A model generated the notes under the pieces. That model was given only the letters and a program-made list of their open reading frames with translations, was not told the origin of the DNA and made no database searches. Source: Acinetobacter sp. C26M (lineage in GTDB: Bacteria > Pseudomonadota > Gammaproteobacteria > Pseudomonadales > Moraxellaceae). Taken from it: DNA of 64,000 nt. Location of the stretch: contig NZ_CP098478.1 of the NCBI RefSeq assembly GCF_023702675.1, positions 2,046,001 through 2,110,000 of the forward strand, read 5' to 3'. Of the stretch, positions 1-8,385 are shown one piece after another (within the stretch, counting starts at the first letter, position 1; each line of letters opens with the position of its first letter). The translations under genes and the position numbers were made by a program.

Positions 1-1220
1 TCAACTAAGTTTAAATCTACTTTTTTAATTTTAACTCCCATCAAAACTTCTTTATAATTAAAATTATACAGAAAAGTAGGGCCATAAAATATTTTATCAA
101 GCAATTCTAATTGTTTGCTAGGGAAAAAATCATGAAGATAAATAAAATCATCATTAATATCTTCAAAGCTTATATTTTTAGATAAACTTTTGCAAAAATG
201 AATAAAATCCTCTAATTTAATAATGTTGTTTTTATTGTATTTTTCAAAATACTTGTTAATTATAAGTTCTGAAACATCATCACTCGTGTTCAATATTTTT
301 TTTACATTTAAATCAACTCTCCTTTGACCAAAATTTTCATTGTAATAACTCAAAAAATTATAAAACTCTTTATCATAATTATTAGTAATATTATCAACCA
401 ACTCAAATCCCACAATGTTTGAAAGACTCTCTCTAATCTTCAGCCCAACTGAAGAAGTGCTATTAATAAATCCAATTACTTTAAATACTAACAAGAAAAA
501 TTCATATCTAACTGTTTTATAATTAGGGAATCGAATGTCAGTCCTTATAAACAATCCTCTAAACTCTTTTATAATAAAATAATCGGGTTGTGTTAAAAAA
601 TCAATAGACTTTCTTAATCCTTTATACAAATTATTTAAACTATACTGCTCACTCCTGCTAGGTGACAAACCTTTCAAATTTAAAAAATCATTATAAATTA
701 TAAAAATATCACTATGGGTTATTTTATCACCATATTCCAAAATATAATCACTAATATTTGAATAAACAGAAGTCTTGCAGAATCTACAAATTTCAATTTT
801 TTCGGCATCCCAATCTAACAGTTCATTACAGTGTGGACATCTAGTTATATATGGAATTGAGTGTGTAGGACATATCACATTTTTTCTGTATCCATTAAGA
901 GATACATAACTTTGCTGCTTAATACAATATGGACAAATCAAGAGACAACTAACTATATAAAAATTATTATTGTTAGTTATACACAATTTATTTATCTCAT
1001 CTTCTACTAAGTCTGTAAATTCGTAAAAAACTGACTTATCAAAATTCCCCTTAACTATATTGATAATACTTATCTTTTTTTTAAAAATTGTTTTTATGAC
1101 AGAATTTAGTGAAGGGTAAGCATTAGCTATTTTTATACGGTTTAAAAAACTCAGAATGAATTCATCTTCTTCTGGTATAGGGATGACAAGAAATTTTCGA
1201 TTAAAATTTTGATTATTCAA
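1..1220 (-). CDS. tniQ: TniQ/TnsD-family target-selection protein (3' end missing)
   Basis: TniQ/TnsD proteins bind the target and recruit TnsC and the TnsAB transposase. About 406 codons are open from a TTG at 1218-1220 to the window edge. I chose this TTG because GGAG lies 8 nt upstream and the downstream residues fit the family opening (FLVIPIPEEDEFILSFLNR). The next in-frame candidates upstream are other TTG codons with poorer spacing. The N-terminal third has the family zinc-binding pattern: CPYC, then ICPTH, RCPHC and ICRFC. The gene starts 48 bp after the tnsC stop and is the last visible gene of the operon. The C-terminal domain that would decide target choice is outside the window. 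Confidence 0.82.
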   Translation of the reverse strand, partial: MNNQNFNRKFLVIPIPEEDEFILSFLNRIKIANAYPSLNSVIKTIFKKKISIINIVKGNFDKSVFYEFTDLVEDEINKLCITNNNNFYIVSCLLICPYCIKQQSYVSLNGYRKNVICPTHSIPYITRCPHCNELLDWDAEKIEICRFCKTSVYSNISDYILEYGDKITHSDIFIIYNDFLNLKGLSPSRSEQYSLNNLYKGLRKSIDFLTQPDYFIIKEFRGLFIRTDIRFPNYKTVRYEFFLLVFKVIGFINSTSSVGLKIRESLSNIVGFELVDNITNNYDKEFYNFLSYYNENFGQRRVDLNVKKILNTSDDVSELIINKYFEKYNKNNIIKLEDFIHFCKSLSKNISFEDINDDFIYLHDFFPSKQLELLDKIFYGPTFLYNFNYKEVLMGVKIKKVDLNLV

Positions 1221-1268
1221 TACTTCTACTCCACATAATGAAAGTATGATTTCGACATACAATCAGAA

Positions 1269-2219
1269 TTAAGTGTTTCTTATTTTTGAGGAAATACTAG
1301 TCATATCTAGACGAAATGGATTTGATCTGGTTTTACTTACATAGGAAGTAATACCGTCATCCCATGCTTTAATAAACTCCTCAATCGTTATTGTATATTC
1401 ATCTTTTTTCATCACTTGGAAAAGACAACTTTCTAAAAGAAGCATGAGGTAGGCATGGTGACCATTTGTAGCTATATAAATCTGTAAAGCTAATAATTGA
1501 CTTGTTAAAGAAGGTTCAAATTTAATATTTAAGTATTTTTCGATATTTAATGAAATTTGATGAAGGAATGCATGTAATGTTCCTGGTTCATCTATTTTTG
1601 TAACTTTAAGATGATTCAGCTTAAAGGTTTGTGAGAATCTTCGTGCAAGCTGACTATCAATCTTCAATAACGACTCAAACTCAGGTAGACCTACTAGGCA
1701 AAAGCAAATACCAGTTTCATTCACCAAGGTTTTTATCCAATTGCATACCACTGTATTCATTCGTTTGGTCGAAGTTTGAAGATCAAACAAATGATGAAAT
1801 TCATCCATAAATATCAGCCTTGTTTCACATACTTTTAACAGTGCTACAAGTTTGTGATTCATCTGCGCTGTGCTCCCTGAAAATGGAGCAGGATCATGCA
1901 AAGCATTTAACATACAACTTGCAACAGATTTCACAGTAGCTGGTGAGGGTACTTCTATATAAAACACAGGGACTATGGACTTCTTAAATCCCTCCTCAAT
2001 CCGATAAGTAGGGGGATGCTTTTTCACAATAGTTTGGCAGAGAGTTGTTTTTCCTAAGCCACCCTTTGCTAATAACAAGCAACCAAATGGCTGAGCGTAT
2101 ATTTTATTTTTTTCTGCACAAAGCAAAATCCCTTTATAAGCTGTATTAAATTCAGATGAAACTATAACTAGTTGCATGATTTTATTAATTTTATCTAAAA
2201 TAACTTGATCACTATTCAT
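1269..2219 (-). CDS. tnsC: TnsC-like AAA+ transposition regulator
   Basis: TnsC/TniB-type ATPases bridge the target selector (TniQ) and the transposase. From ATG 2217-2219 the protein has 316 residues. The Walker A motif KGGLGKTT is near residues 52-59, and the Walker B RLIFMDEFHHL follows about 85 residues later, as in the TniB/TnsC AAA group. A longer reading upstream would lie entirely inside tnsB, so I use the ATG that overlaps the tnsB stop by 8 bp, a typical translational coupling. The upstream gene is the transposase and the downstream gene is tniQ. The family assignment is secure; whether it should be called TnsC or TniB is a naming matter. Confidence 0.88.
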   Translation of the reverse strand: MNSDQVILDKINKIMQLVIVSSEFNTAYKGILLCAEKNKIYAQPFGCLLLAKGGLGKTTLCQTIVKKHPPTYRIEEGFKKSIVPVFYIEVPSPATVKSVASCMLNALHDPAPFSGSTAQMNHKLVALLKVCETRLIFMDEFHHLFDLQTSTKRMNTVVCNWIKTLVNETGICFCLVGLPEFESLLKIDSQLARRFSQTFKLNHLKVTKIDEPGTLHAFLHQISLNIEKYLNIKFEPSLTSQLLALQIYIATNGHHAYLMLLLESCLFQVMKKDEYTITIEEFIKAWDDGITSYVSKTRSNPFRLDMTSISSKIRNT

Positions 2220-4125
2220 TATCAAACTCCCAAGTTGAAAAATCTGAATAGTTATCTCTTTCATCGAATAGATTATCTGAAACTAAGTCTGATGTCTGTG
2301 CTGTCATAAGCGGTAAGTTACTGAAACTAAATACTTCTTCTTTAGCTAGATTAAATTCTATTGGGTCATCCAAAAGATTTTTTAAATGATTTGGCAATTC
2401 AATCTTAAGTTGTTTCGCTTTTTTATTTAACTTAACATCCGATTGAATACGCTGATGTAAAGCCCATCGTGCAAAATCTGTTACATGTTCACCTAATTTT
2501 TCTTTATCTGCTTTTGTTATTTTCTTTTTTTCTTCGAGAACTAACTCATGTTCATACAATGTCAACTCTCTTGTATAGCTTGGATCAGTTGAATCAGCTC
2601 GAATATAATTACTACTATCTAATGGATCTTGAAAATAAATATATTCTAGATTTGATTCATCCACCATAAGGATAACTTCAAGTATCCCTTGAGCTGACAA
2701 TGTTGCCAGTACGTGAGATTTATAAGTTAAATACAGAAATTTAATCTGACCATGATTTATATTTCTTTTAAAAGTTTTCCGTGTAAGCACATCAATCTGA
2801 GATTTTGAGAGCAGAATAGGAGGGCTTATTTTAACTGCATCTTTCCATGCAAGTATGGGTGCTCGACTGATACTTGAATGTATACTTTTATGATAAATTT
2901 CGTCAATCCATTCAGTTAGATAGGATCTTAATTTAGTTAAAGTAATGCTAGCATTTTTTTTGGGATCATAATCGGCCTTTTCTCGAGGATTTGAAAATGT
3001 GGTCCCCTTTATCTTTTGAATCAGATTATGAGTTATTGTCCCAAAAAAACGTTCGATTTTAGCTTTATCATCAGGGGTTCTATTTTGAGCTGGCTGAATT
3101 GTAATACCTAGTGCACAGCATATTTTGCTCATTGTATTGTTTTTAAATTCCACACCATTATCAGGGATAATTAAAGCAGGAATTCCACCTGGAAGACCAT
3201 TATGTGGTCTATTCAACATATCTTTAAAAGTTGCAAGAGTACTCGAAGCATTAACAGGTAGCATACTTAGATACCATCCAACAATACAACGAGTAAAGAT
3301 ATCGATAGCACAAGTTAGAAAAGGACGCCCCATAACATCTTTTGATTCCTCATCGATAATAAATATGTCTAAATAATGAGTATCAATTTCGACTATTGCC
3401 ATTACAAATGGACTTTCTTTTTTTATTCCAGCAGCTTTAAATGTTGTATTTGCGATTCTCGCACCTTTTTTTGCTCGTAATATGATGTAAGGATCCAACT
3501 GCTTAATTCTTCGTTGAATAGTACGTAATGATGGACATTGATTAACGTTTATATCTTGCTCAAGCATTTTTGCTTTGATAAATGCTATAACATCAATGCT
3601 GCTTCGATGTTCTTTCGGTTCTAAATAGCACTCTCTAATTGCAAGAGTTATAATTTGCTCAATTTCAATATTGAATCGAAGAAATTTATTTCCTGCCTTG
3701 ATTTTATTTAAGACATAAAGATCCTTGTCATTATCTAAATACAGTTTTATCCACCTCATGACTGAACGGGGCGAGGGGGGAGAATGATCCTTTATTCGTC
3801 TTGAAACATCGATAATTGTCTTATAAACATTAGGATATGAATAGGGATGACTAACTGAATTTAACACGGTTTTAATGTATTCTTGTTTTCTCAATAGATC
3901 TCTAGTTTTTTCCTTACTTAATAGTGAGTCAGATAAATCTCCATTTAATTTGATCTCACCTGAATGATATTTTTCAGTAAATTTTTCGATACTAATTGAG
4001 TAGATTTTTCCCCCAGTGATTGCTGAGTAACGTACTATCCCTTGACTTGTCCAACTAACTTCATAGGAGGTTCCAGTTAGCAAAAATCTTAATCCTATCT
4101 TTGGGATTAACAAATGTGAGTTCAT
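2212..4125 (-). CDS. tnsB: TnsB-like DDE transposase
   Basis: This is the rve-fold transposase that joins 3' transposon ends to target DNA. It has 637 residues. The catalytic triad is visible as D248 (VEIDTHYLD), D322 (IIPDNGVEF) and E358 (DDKAKIERFFG), with 35 residues between D322 and E358, the DD35E spacing. An N-terminal helix-turn-helix region (about 90-220) precedes the core, and a C-terminal Mu-transposase-like beta barrel follows (about 430-520). The start codon overlaps the tnsA stop by 4 bp (ATGA), and the stop overlaps tnsC by 8 bp, so tnsABC form one translationally coupled operon. Confidence 0.93.
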   Translation of the reverse strand: MNSHLLIPKIGLRFLLTGTSYEVSWTSQGIVRYSAITGGKIYSISIEKFTEKYHSGEIKLNGDLSDSLLSKEKTRDLLRKQEYIKTVLNSVSHPYSYPNVYKTIIDVSRRIKDHSPPSPRSVMRWIKLYLDNDKDLYVLNKIKAGNKFLRFNIEIEQIITLAIRECYLEPKEHRSSIDVIAFIKAKMLEQDINVNQCPSLRTIQRRIKQLDPYIILRAKKGARIANTTFKAAGIKKESPFVMAIVEIDTHYLDIFIIDEESKDVMGRPFLTCAIDIFTRCIVGWYLSMLPVNASSTLATFKDMLNRPHNGLPGGIPALIIPDNGVEFKNNTMSKICCALGITIQPAQNRTPDDKAKIERFFGTITHNLIQKIKGTTFSNPREKADYDPKKNASITLTKLRSYLTEWIDEIYHKSIHSSISRAPILAWKDAVKISPPILLSKSQIDVLTRKTFKRNINHGQIKFLYLTYKSHVLATLSAQGILEVILMVDESNLEYIYFQDPLDSSNYIRADSTDPSYTRELTLYEHELVLEEKKKITKADKEKLGEHVTDFARWALHQRIQSDVKLNKKAKQLKIELPNHLKNLLDDPIEFNLAKEEVFSFSNLPLMTAQTSDLVSDNLFDERDNYSDFSTWEFDNE

Positions 4126-4832
4126 AGTAGCCCCCGAGATCTGACTGCTTCTACTAGAGCTGGGATGTAAACTGGCATAGGAATATATTTATAAAATATT
4201 AAGTAATATGCTATATCAACAGGCAAACTATTGTTTTCAAGTATTTTTTGTATTTCTGTGAATAGTAATCGACCATGAGTAGGAATGACTTTTATTGCTT
4301 TATCTATCAGCTGATCTGTCCACGATTGTATTCCTAAGCGTTGATAAAAATATAATAATGCACTTTGGTTAAATCCCAACACAACATCATTTTTATCAAC
4401 TACCTTATATTGTATGTTATGGTAATTTATTATTTTTTTAATTCGCTGGTGTTTCTTAGCTTTTTTTTCCGTCAAATTATGTTTATCTGGTTTTACTTCA
4501 TGGACTTCAACACGGCCATCAGAGTATTTAACTAAAAAGTCAGGATAATTTGATTCATATTGGCTTAATTGGATTTTTAATGCTTGTGTCCGATAGTAAA
4601 CAACAGAAAGATCTCTCTCTAATTCAATTGCATATGCTAATTCCAAATTACTTTCAATAGGTATCATTCCAGCATTTTTCTTACTAGGAAATAACGAGGT
4701 ACGCTTACCAACGCTACCTTGATGAATTTTCCTGATGCCGTGCAAGACACCTGCAATATCAGAGCCCCGCTTAAAAGCAAGTTCGATCTGCTCATGAAGA
4801 TTTGAGTTTGGATCATCTTTATATTTTTTCAT
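4122..4832 (-). CDS. tnsA: TnsA-like endonuclease
   Basis: TnsA makes the 5' cuts at the transposon ends and converts a copy-in element into a cut-and-paste one. The 236-residue protein carries the PD-(D/E)xK nuclease pattern: an Asp in NYPDFLVKY and HEVKPDK about 15 residues later. A Glu in the helix before it (ELERDLSV) could be the first metal ligand. A C-terminal helical region (about 150-236) matches the TnsC-binding half of TnsA. It is the first gene of the operon. Its presence separates this element from the Tn5053/Tn402 group, which lack TnsA. Confidence 0.88.
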   Translation of the reverse strand: MKKYKDDPNSNLHEQIELAFKRGSDIAGVLHGIRKIHQGSVGKRTSLFPSKKNAGMIPIESNLELAYAIELERDLSVVYYRTQALKIQLSQYESNYPDFLVKYSDGRVEVHEVKPDKHNLTEKKAKKHQRIKKIINYHNIQYKVVDKNDVVLGFNQSALLYFYQRLGIQSWTDQLIDKAIKVIPTHGRLLFTEIQKILENNSLPVDIAYYLIFYKYIPMPVYIPALVEAVRSRGLL

Positions 4833-4939
4833 GTTGAGTACCTTCCTTAACTCGTTTGAAAAAACAGCAGGGCTGCTATTCAGAAACGAGCCTATTTATT
4901 CACTTTGTAAAAAACAAAATGTAGGGCTTGACGAATTGC

Positions 4940-4988
4940 CCAATACAGAAGATACTTTGAGTAAGAGGTTTCAATATTTCTGTATTGG
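4940..4988. repeat. 11-bp inverted repeat upstream of tnsA
   Basis: CCAATACAGAA at 4940-4950 is matched by its exact reverse complement TTCTGTATTGG at 4978-4988, with 27 nt between. It sits about 110-155 bp upstream of the tnsA start codon, so a regulator-binding site for the transposition operon is one reading. An RNA stem-loop is another. Confidence 0.4.
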
Positions 4989-4992
4989 AATC

Positions 4993-5028
4993 AAACGACT
5001 TATGTCTGCAAACATAAGTCGTTTTTTT
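4993..5028 (+). terminator. 12-bp stem terminator-like hairpin
   Basis: AAACGACTTATG (4993-5004) pairs with CATAAGTCGTTT (5013-5024) around an 8-nt loop, followed by a run of T on the plus strand. On the minus strand the T run is short. No plus-strand gene ends here, so it may insulate the tnsA promoter region or be a leftover of a lost gene. Confidence 0.5.
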
Positions 5029-5052
5029 ATATAAACCTATAAGAATAAATTT

Positions 5053-5232
5053 CTATTGCTTTATACCTAGCTTCACTGCGATCAGATGGCTTTTTCCTCT
5101 TTGTGGAATGCGTGTGTGATTCAATATTTGGTAGACCAATTGAGCAGGGAAATTATTCGCCCTTGACCATTCCGCAATTGATATACCAGAACTATTAAAT
5201 TCTTCTTTTACTTGCTGGATACTTTTAATCAT
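5053..5232 (-). CDS. Small phage-type DNA-binding protein (BcepMu gp16-like)
   Basis: A 59-residue protein with ATG at 5230-5232 and TAG at 5053-5055. The sequence starts MIKSIQQVKEEFNSSGISIA and continues with AEWSRANNFPAQLVYQIL, a helix-turn-helix-like stretch. It ends with a short basic tail. This matches my knowledge of the short gp16/phage-associated DNA-binding family found next to transposable phages and transposons, often as a repressor. It is transcribed in the same direction as tnsA and lies about 220 bp upstream of it, so it could regulate the transposon. Role and family are inference from pattern; the reading frame itself is clear. Confidence 0.6.
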   Translation of the reverse strand: MIKSIQQVKEEFNSSGISIAEWSRANNFPAQLVYQILNHTRIPQRGKSHLIAVKLGIKQ

Positions 5233-5747
5233 CTCGAAAGCTCCTAAATTTTTTATAAAAATATAGTAATTTTATAAAAACTACAATTTTCCATATTTCT
5301 TGTTTAAGACCAAAATTTTCCATAAAAAATCAAAAAATAGAGTATAAGTTTCATATAAGTCATTGTTTTTATTATCTAAATATGCATTTTTAAAAGTTAA
5401 AGACTTTAATATCTAGTCTTAAAATATATTCAAGGGTTTAAGAGCTAAGTTTAATTTTTTTAGATACTTATTATCAATTTTTAGCTAGGGTTTTAAGTAA
5501 GATTAATTTACTAAGACTTTTATATACTTAATAAAGGCGGAGTGGTTTAAATACATTTTAATTAAAACCTAGTGATACTTTTAAAGCTTCATGAATATAT
5601 TTTAAGAAAGCATAGGAAAAGGGATAAATGTATTTTAAGGTATTGAAATATTTTATTACATTTTCGTAAAAATTCTTTTTAAAGACATAAAATATTCAGG
5701 AGATTTTTTAAGAACAGTAACCAAGTAGTATTTCATCAGAGTAATAG

Positions 5748-5909
5748 AAATTCTTTATTCTACTAAATGAGCTGCGTAAACTTCACAATGATATAGATGC
5801 TGATGTTAGATCATTGAAGCTTGATAAGCGCATACAATATGTTGGAAAGATAAAAGGGTCATTCATTAGAGCTAAAGAATTGCTAAGAACTCTAGGTTGG
5901 ACAGCATGA
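5748..5909 (+). pseudogene. Possible remnant of an unrecognised gene
   Basis: The frame from 5748 to the TGA at 5907-5909 reads as a plausible soluble, charged protein end of about 53 residues (it includes LLNELRKLHNDIDADVRSLK and KELLRTLGWTA). It has an in-frame stop just upstream and no good start codon or ribosome site. The surroundings (5233-6060) are very AT-rich and otherwise empty. I read it as the 3' fragment of a gene broken when elements were inserted here. I do not recognise the family. Confidence 0.25.
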
Positions 5910-6066
5910 AAAATAGGGAAAAGTTGAGCCAAAAAGTTTCAAGAGTCAGGTCAATGAAGTACATGCATGTGTAACAATATTAAAAAAGTTCATCAAATTA
6001 GGTAAACCCGTAATACCCAAGTTGTAATTTAAATTTGAATGCTATGCACAACATTAGACATGTGAA

Positions 6067-6116
6067 TGACATAACATCTGTCGCAAATGACAACTTATAT
6101 GTCGCGTAATGAAACA
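6067..6116. mobile_element. Probable Tn7-like right end with TnsB-type repeats
   Basis: Read inwards on the minus strand from 6116 the sequence opens with TGT and then has GCGACA-N7-TTGTCA (6088-6105) and GCGACA-N7-ATGTCA (6067-6084). They match at 12 of 18 positions, are in direct orientation and are repeated every 21 bp. Two helical turns between repeats is the arrangement of TnsB sites in Tn7-like ends. No such repeats occur nearer to tnsA. The terminal base is not proven, because the left end and the target duplication are outside the window. Confidence 0.5.
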
Positions 6117-6147
6117 ATATTGTGTAGGCTACAAACTCAGATATTCT

Positions 6148-6175
6148 ATTTAACATAATATACATTATACGAAAT
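6148..6175 (-). other. dif: dif-type XerCD site, left junction of the prophage
   Basis: On the plus strand the XerD arm ATTTAACATAA (6148-6158), centre TATACA (6159-6164) and XerC arm TTATACGAAAT (6165-6175) form a complete 28-bp dif. The XerD arm and centre should be the chromosome's own, and the XerC arm should have come from the phage. This is because the other chromosomal junction (17588-17598) has the arm TTATGCGAAAT. It marks the replication terminus. Confidence 0.88.
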
Positions 6176-6183
6176 TTCGTATT

Positions 6184-6414
6184 TTAAGCCTTTGATTCGT
6201 AAAGGCTTTTTAGTTCTGCAATCTGTAATCTTAGATATTCAATTTGTCTTCCAACAAGATTTTCATGATCTTCAAGATCAATATCTGATTGCACGATACG
6301 CAGGTTGCTAGAAATTCTTTCTAAATTAGTAACGATACGTTCAATCTGACCTTGCTTCGGATAAACCCTTACAACCTTATGAGCAACTGTAGGTACAACT
6401 ACATTCTTAGTCAT
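6184..6414 (-). CDS. Inovirus small coiled-coil protein, copy 1
   Basis: A 76-residue hypothetical protein. After a basic N-terminus (MTKNVVVPTVAHKVVRVYP) it is strongly helical with heptad-like Leu/Ile spacing (IERIVTNLERISSNLRIVQ) and no membrane segment. It starts 10 bp after the ssDNA-binding protein gene on the same strand and ends just before the dif/attP site, so it is the last gene of the replication operon in this copy. In CTX-phi the comparable slot holds rstB, but I see no similarity that would justify that name. The product is identical to that at 14795-15025. Confidence 0.75.
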   Translation of the reverse strand: MTKNVVVPTVAHKVVRVYPKQGQIERIVTNLERISSNLRIVQSDIDLEDHENLVGRQIEYLRLQIAELKSLYESKA

Positions 6415-6424
6415 GACGAGATCC

Positions 6425-6751
6425 TTAAGCAGTTTTTAATTCAGGTTGCTTTTCTTCTTTCAGCATCAACGGCTTGCCATCGTCAGCCGTACGGAAATAA
6501 ACGTTCCCATCCACAGCTACCAATGCCACAGGCAGATAAATTTCTTTGTTCTGGTAGCACTTATAAAACTCTAATAAGTGATGATGCTCAGGATCTACTT
6601 TGACTGGTTGCGAGCAATCAACCATTTCCTCTAAACCACGGTCAAACTTCTGTGATTTAAAAATAAGACGCATATTCGGCTGTCCAGTCTTTGGATCAGC
6701 CTTGACATCAATCTTGAGTAATTTGGCATTAAAAATAATTTGTGCTGACAT
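6425..6751 (-). CDS. Phage single-stranded DNA-binding protein (gene V-like), copy 1
   Basis: A 108-residue protein between the initiator and the coiled-coil gene, where filamentous phages keep their gene V-type protein that coats progeny ssDNA and stops its conversion to duplex. The N-terminal 80 residues look like an OB-fold: alternating beta stretches (AQIIFNAKLLKIDVKA, NMRLIFKSQKF, EIYLPVALVAVDGNVYFRTA). An acidic/charged tail follows. There is no signal peptide or membrane segment. Spacing to the initiator gene is 11 bp, so they are co-transcribed. The assignment rests on position, size and fold pattern. Confidence 0.72.
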   Translation of the reverse strand: MSAQIIFNAKLLKIDVKADPKTGQPNMRLIFKSQKFDRGLEEMVDCSQPVKVDPEHHHLLEFYKCYQNKEIYLPVALVAVDGNVYFRTADDGKPLMLKEEKQPELKTA

Positions 6752-6762
6752 GATAAAAATCC

Positions 6763-8244
6763 TTATGCGACGATGCGTAGTCCACGCTGATTGAAAGTAG
6801 AAATCGGTTCGATAAAATTGCTTGGTAATTGAGATTCGAAATTAACTTCGATGTGCTTAACAAATAAAATGATGTTGTTCTTGGTCTGAACATGTAAGTT
6901 CTGGAGAGTCAGCTTCGAATATCCGCAACTCTTAAGTTTATTAACGAGCAGAATAAATTGAGCTTTGCTATAACGGCCACGAACAGCGTCATAACCTTCT
7001 GATTCAATTGCTTTGTAAAATTCAAAGGTATTACGAGCCTCAGTCAATGAAACCGTTCCACCTTTAGAAACCTTTTTAAAACGATTAAAAACAATGGTAT
7101 AAGCTGTGAAATGGTCTAGATTGATTTCAGGTCTAGAAGCCAAATTCCTGATGTATTCCTCAGTAAAACCACACTGAACCAAATCAGAAATATATTTAAA
7201 ATACTGATGCTCAAACTTAGCCTTAGCCTCAGCATGACCCTTATTCTCTAGAAATTGATAAAACTGGAAAATCTTATCTGAACGACCTGCTGTGACAACG
7301 TCATTTTCTCTAACTTTCTGTAATTTATTAGAAATTTCTTTAAAAATAGTTTCATGATCTGTAGCTTTCATAGTCTGACCCTCTAGGGCTTTAAATAGTT
7401 CACGGTTGGCTTTTACCCACAAATTACGCAAGAAATAAGGATTTTCACGTTGATAACGAATTAATTGAAAAAGATTAGTAGGTATATTTAATTCACGAAG
7501 TGCGAAGGCTTTAACGCCAGTTTCAAAACGAAGTAGACCCTTTGCATATTCTTGAAGTTCAGGGTCAGACATAACGGCAACAACGCGTTGGGCGTTCTTA
7601 TCGTTCTTCTTAGCCAGTTCTTTAAGGTCTGCTAATTGGTCCATAAATTCACAATGTTTACCGTAAACCTTGCGTGCAAAGCGTTTAGAACGTTCGGCAC
7701 CGAAATAAACAGTATTCTTATGAATCACTTGTTTCTCAGATTTACCAATGTACTGCGTTGATAAATTCCTAAGAAACTCTAGAGCTTTACGGACTTGATT
7801 CTCATCCTGTAAACGAGCCGAATAAGTTACATCCAAGTGTCGAACCTCAGTTTCACTTATCGCTAATAGCCCATACAGCACAGGTTGAGTCTCAGCCAAA
7901 TAGCCCAGCATCTCTAAAGCTCCCTGCTCTATCCAGTCAGTTCCGTAAACGTTATGACCTTGGAGAATCTTCGCAGGACTGCATTTAAGTTCGACATAAG
8001 GGATATAGGTCCCCTCATGGAAAAATTTAAAAGCCATCTCGGTAAAAGAAGTCGGCAGCTTAGAGTAAGGATGATTTAAAACATGGTGTTGAACTGTGCC
8101 ATCGTCATCCTTGTAACAAGAGCGTGATTCAACTCTGATACCAATATCGAATAAATCCATACCGAAAACGCAATATCTGCCGTCTTCTCGCACATCAACG
8201 AGAGACATATCAACAGGTATATGCATTACGATTTTATCCAACAT
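6763..8244 (-). CDS. Rolling-circle replication initiator (gene II/X family), copy 1
   Basis: A 493-residue protein of the phage gene II/plasmid replication family, which nicks the origin and starts rolling-circle synthesis. The N-terminal nuclease domain (about 1-210) contains family-type stretches such as VELKCSPAKILQGHNVYG and EVRHLDVTYSARL, then TVYFGAERSKRFARKVYGK, whose Tyr/Lys cluster fits the active-site region. The C-terminal half (about 300-490) is helical, like the Phage_X extension. It starts 8244, with the operator region and the divergent repressor upstream, so it is probably the repressed gene. The product is identical to that at 15374-16855. Confidence 0.87.
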   Translation of the reverse strand: MLDKIVMHIPVDMSLVDVREDGRYCVFGMDLFDIGIRVESRSCYKDDDGTVQHHVLNHPYSKLPTSFTEMAFKFFHEGTYIPYVELKCSPAKILQGHNVYGTDWIEQGALEMLGYLAETQPVLYGLLAISETEVRHLDVTYSARLQDENQVRKALEFLRNLSTQYIGKSEKQVIHKNTVYFGAERSKRFARKVYGKHCEFMDQLADLKELAKKNDKNAQRVVAVMSDPELQEYAKGLLRFETGVKAFALRELNIPTNLFQLIRYQRENPYFLRNLWVKANRELFKALEGQTMKATDHETIFKEISNKLQKVRENDVVTAGRSDKIFQFYQFLENKGHAEAKAKFEHQYFKYISDLVQCGFTEEYIRNLASRPEINLDHFTAYTIVFNRFKKVSKGGTVSLTEARNTFEFYKAIESEGYDAVRGRYSKAQFILLVNKLKSCGYSKLTLQNLHVQTKNNIILFVKHIEVNFESQLPSNFIEPISTFNQRGLRIVA

Positions 8245-8276
8245 AATTCAGCCCAAAGCAGAACCAACCCCAAACG

Positions 8277-8363
8277 TGCAACAACATCACACGCAACATT
8301 TTGACAGAAATATAACAGAATTGCGCGCAACACTGCAACGTGTGACACAATAATGTTGTTGCA
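8277..8363. promoter_or_regulatory. Divergent promoter/operator with inverted repeats, copy 1
   Basis: TGCAACAACAT (8277-8287) and its exact reverse complement ATGTTGTTGCA (8353-8363) bracket the gap between the initiator gene and the rightward repressor gene. Further CAACA/TGTTG half-sites lie between and after them (ACGCAACATT, GCGCAACACTGCAACG, AATGTTGAGA), together with CACACG/CGTGTG. This cluster is the expected place for repressor binding. The actual promoters were not resolved. Confidence 0.6.
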
Positions 8364-8385
8364 TTAAACAATGTTGAGACATCAC

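Larger units (their letters stand above)
1..6116 (-). mobile_element. Tn7-like transposon, right part (TnsABC-TniQ)
   Basis: The genes tnsA, tnsB, tnsC and tniQ are packed head to tail on the minus strand with short overlaps, the order in which Tn7 genes run inward from the right end. The element continues past the window start, so its left end and most of its cargo are not visible. The right end is inferred at about 6116, where two TnsB-type 18-bp repeats lie next to a terminal ACA (TGT read inwards). Between tnsA and that end there is about 1.2 kb with a phage-type DNA-binding gene and a gene remnant. The core genes are certain; the exact terminus is a proposal. Confidence 0.75.

Noticed and set aside
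5748..5909. Intact gene at the plus-strand frame before the prophage
   Set aside because: No start codon or ribosome site and an in-frame stop directly upstream; listed only as a possible remnant.
6352..6794. Plus-strand reading frames opposite the ssDNA-binding protein gene
   Set aside because: Antisense to well-supported phage genes, no ribosome sites, no domain-like sequence. The same holds for the copies in the second module.
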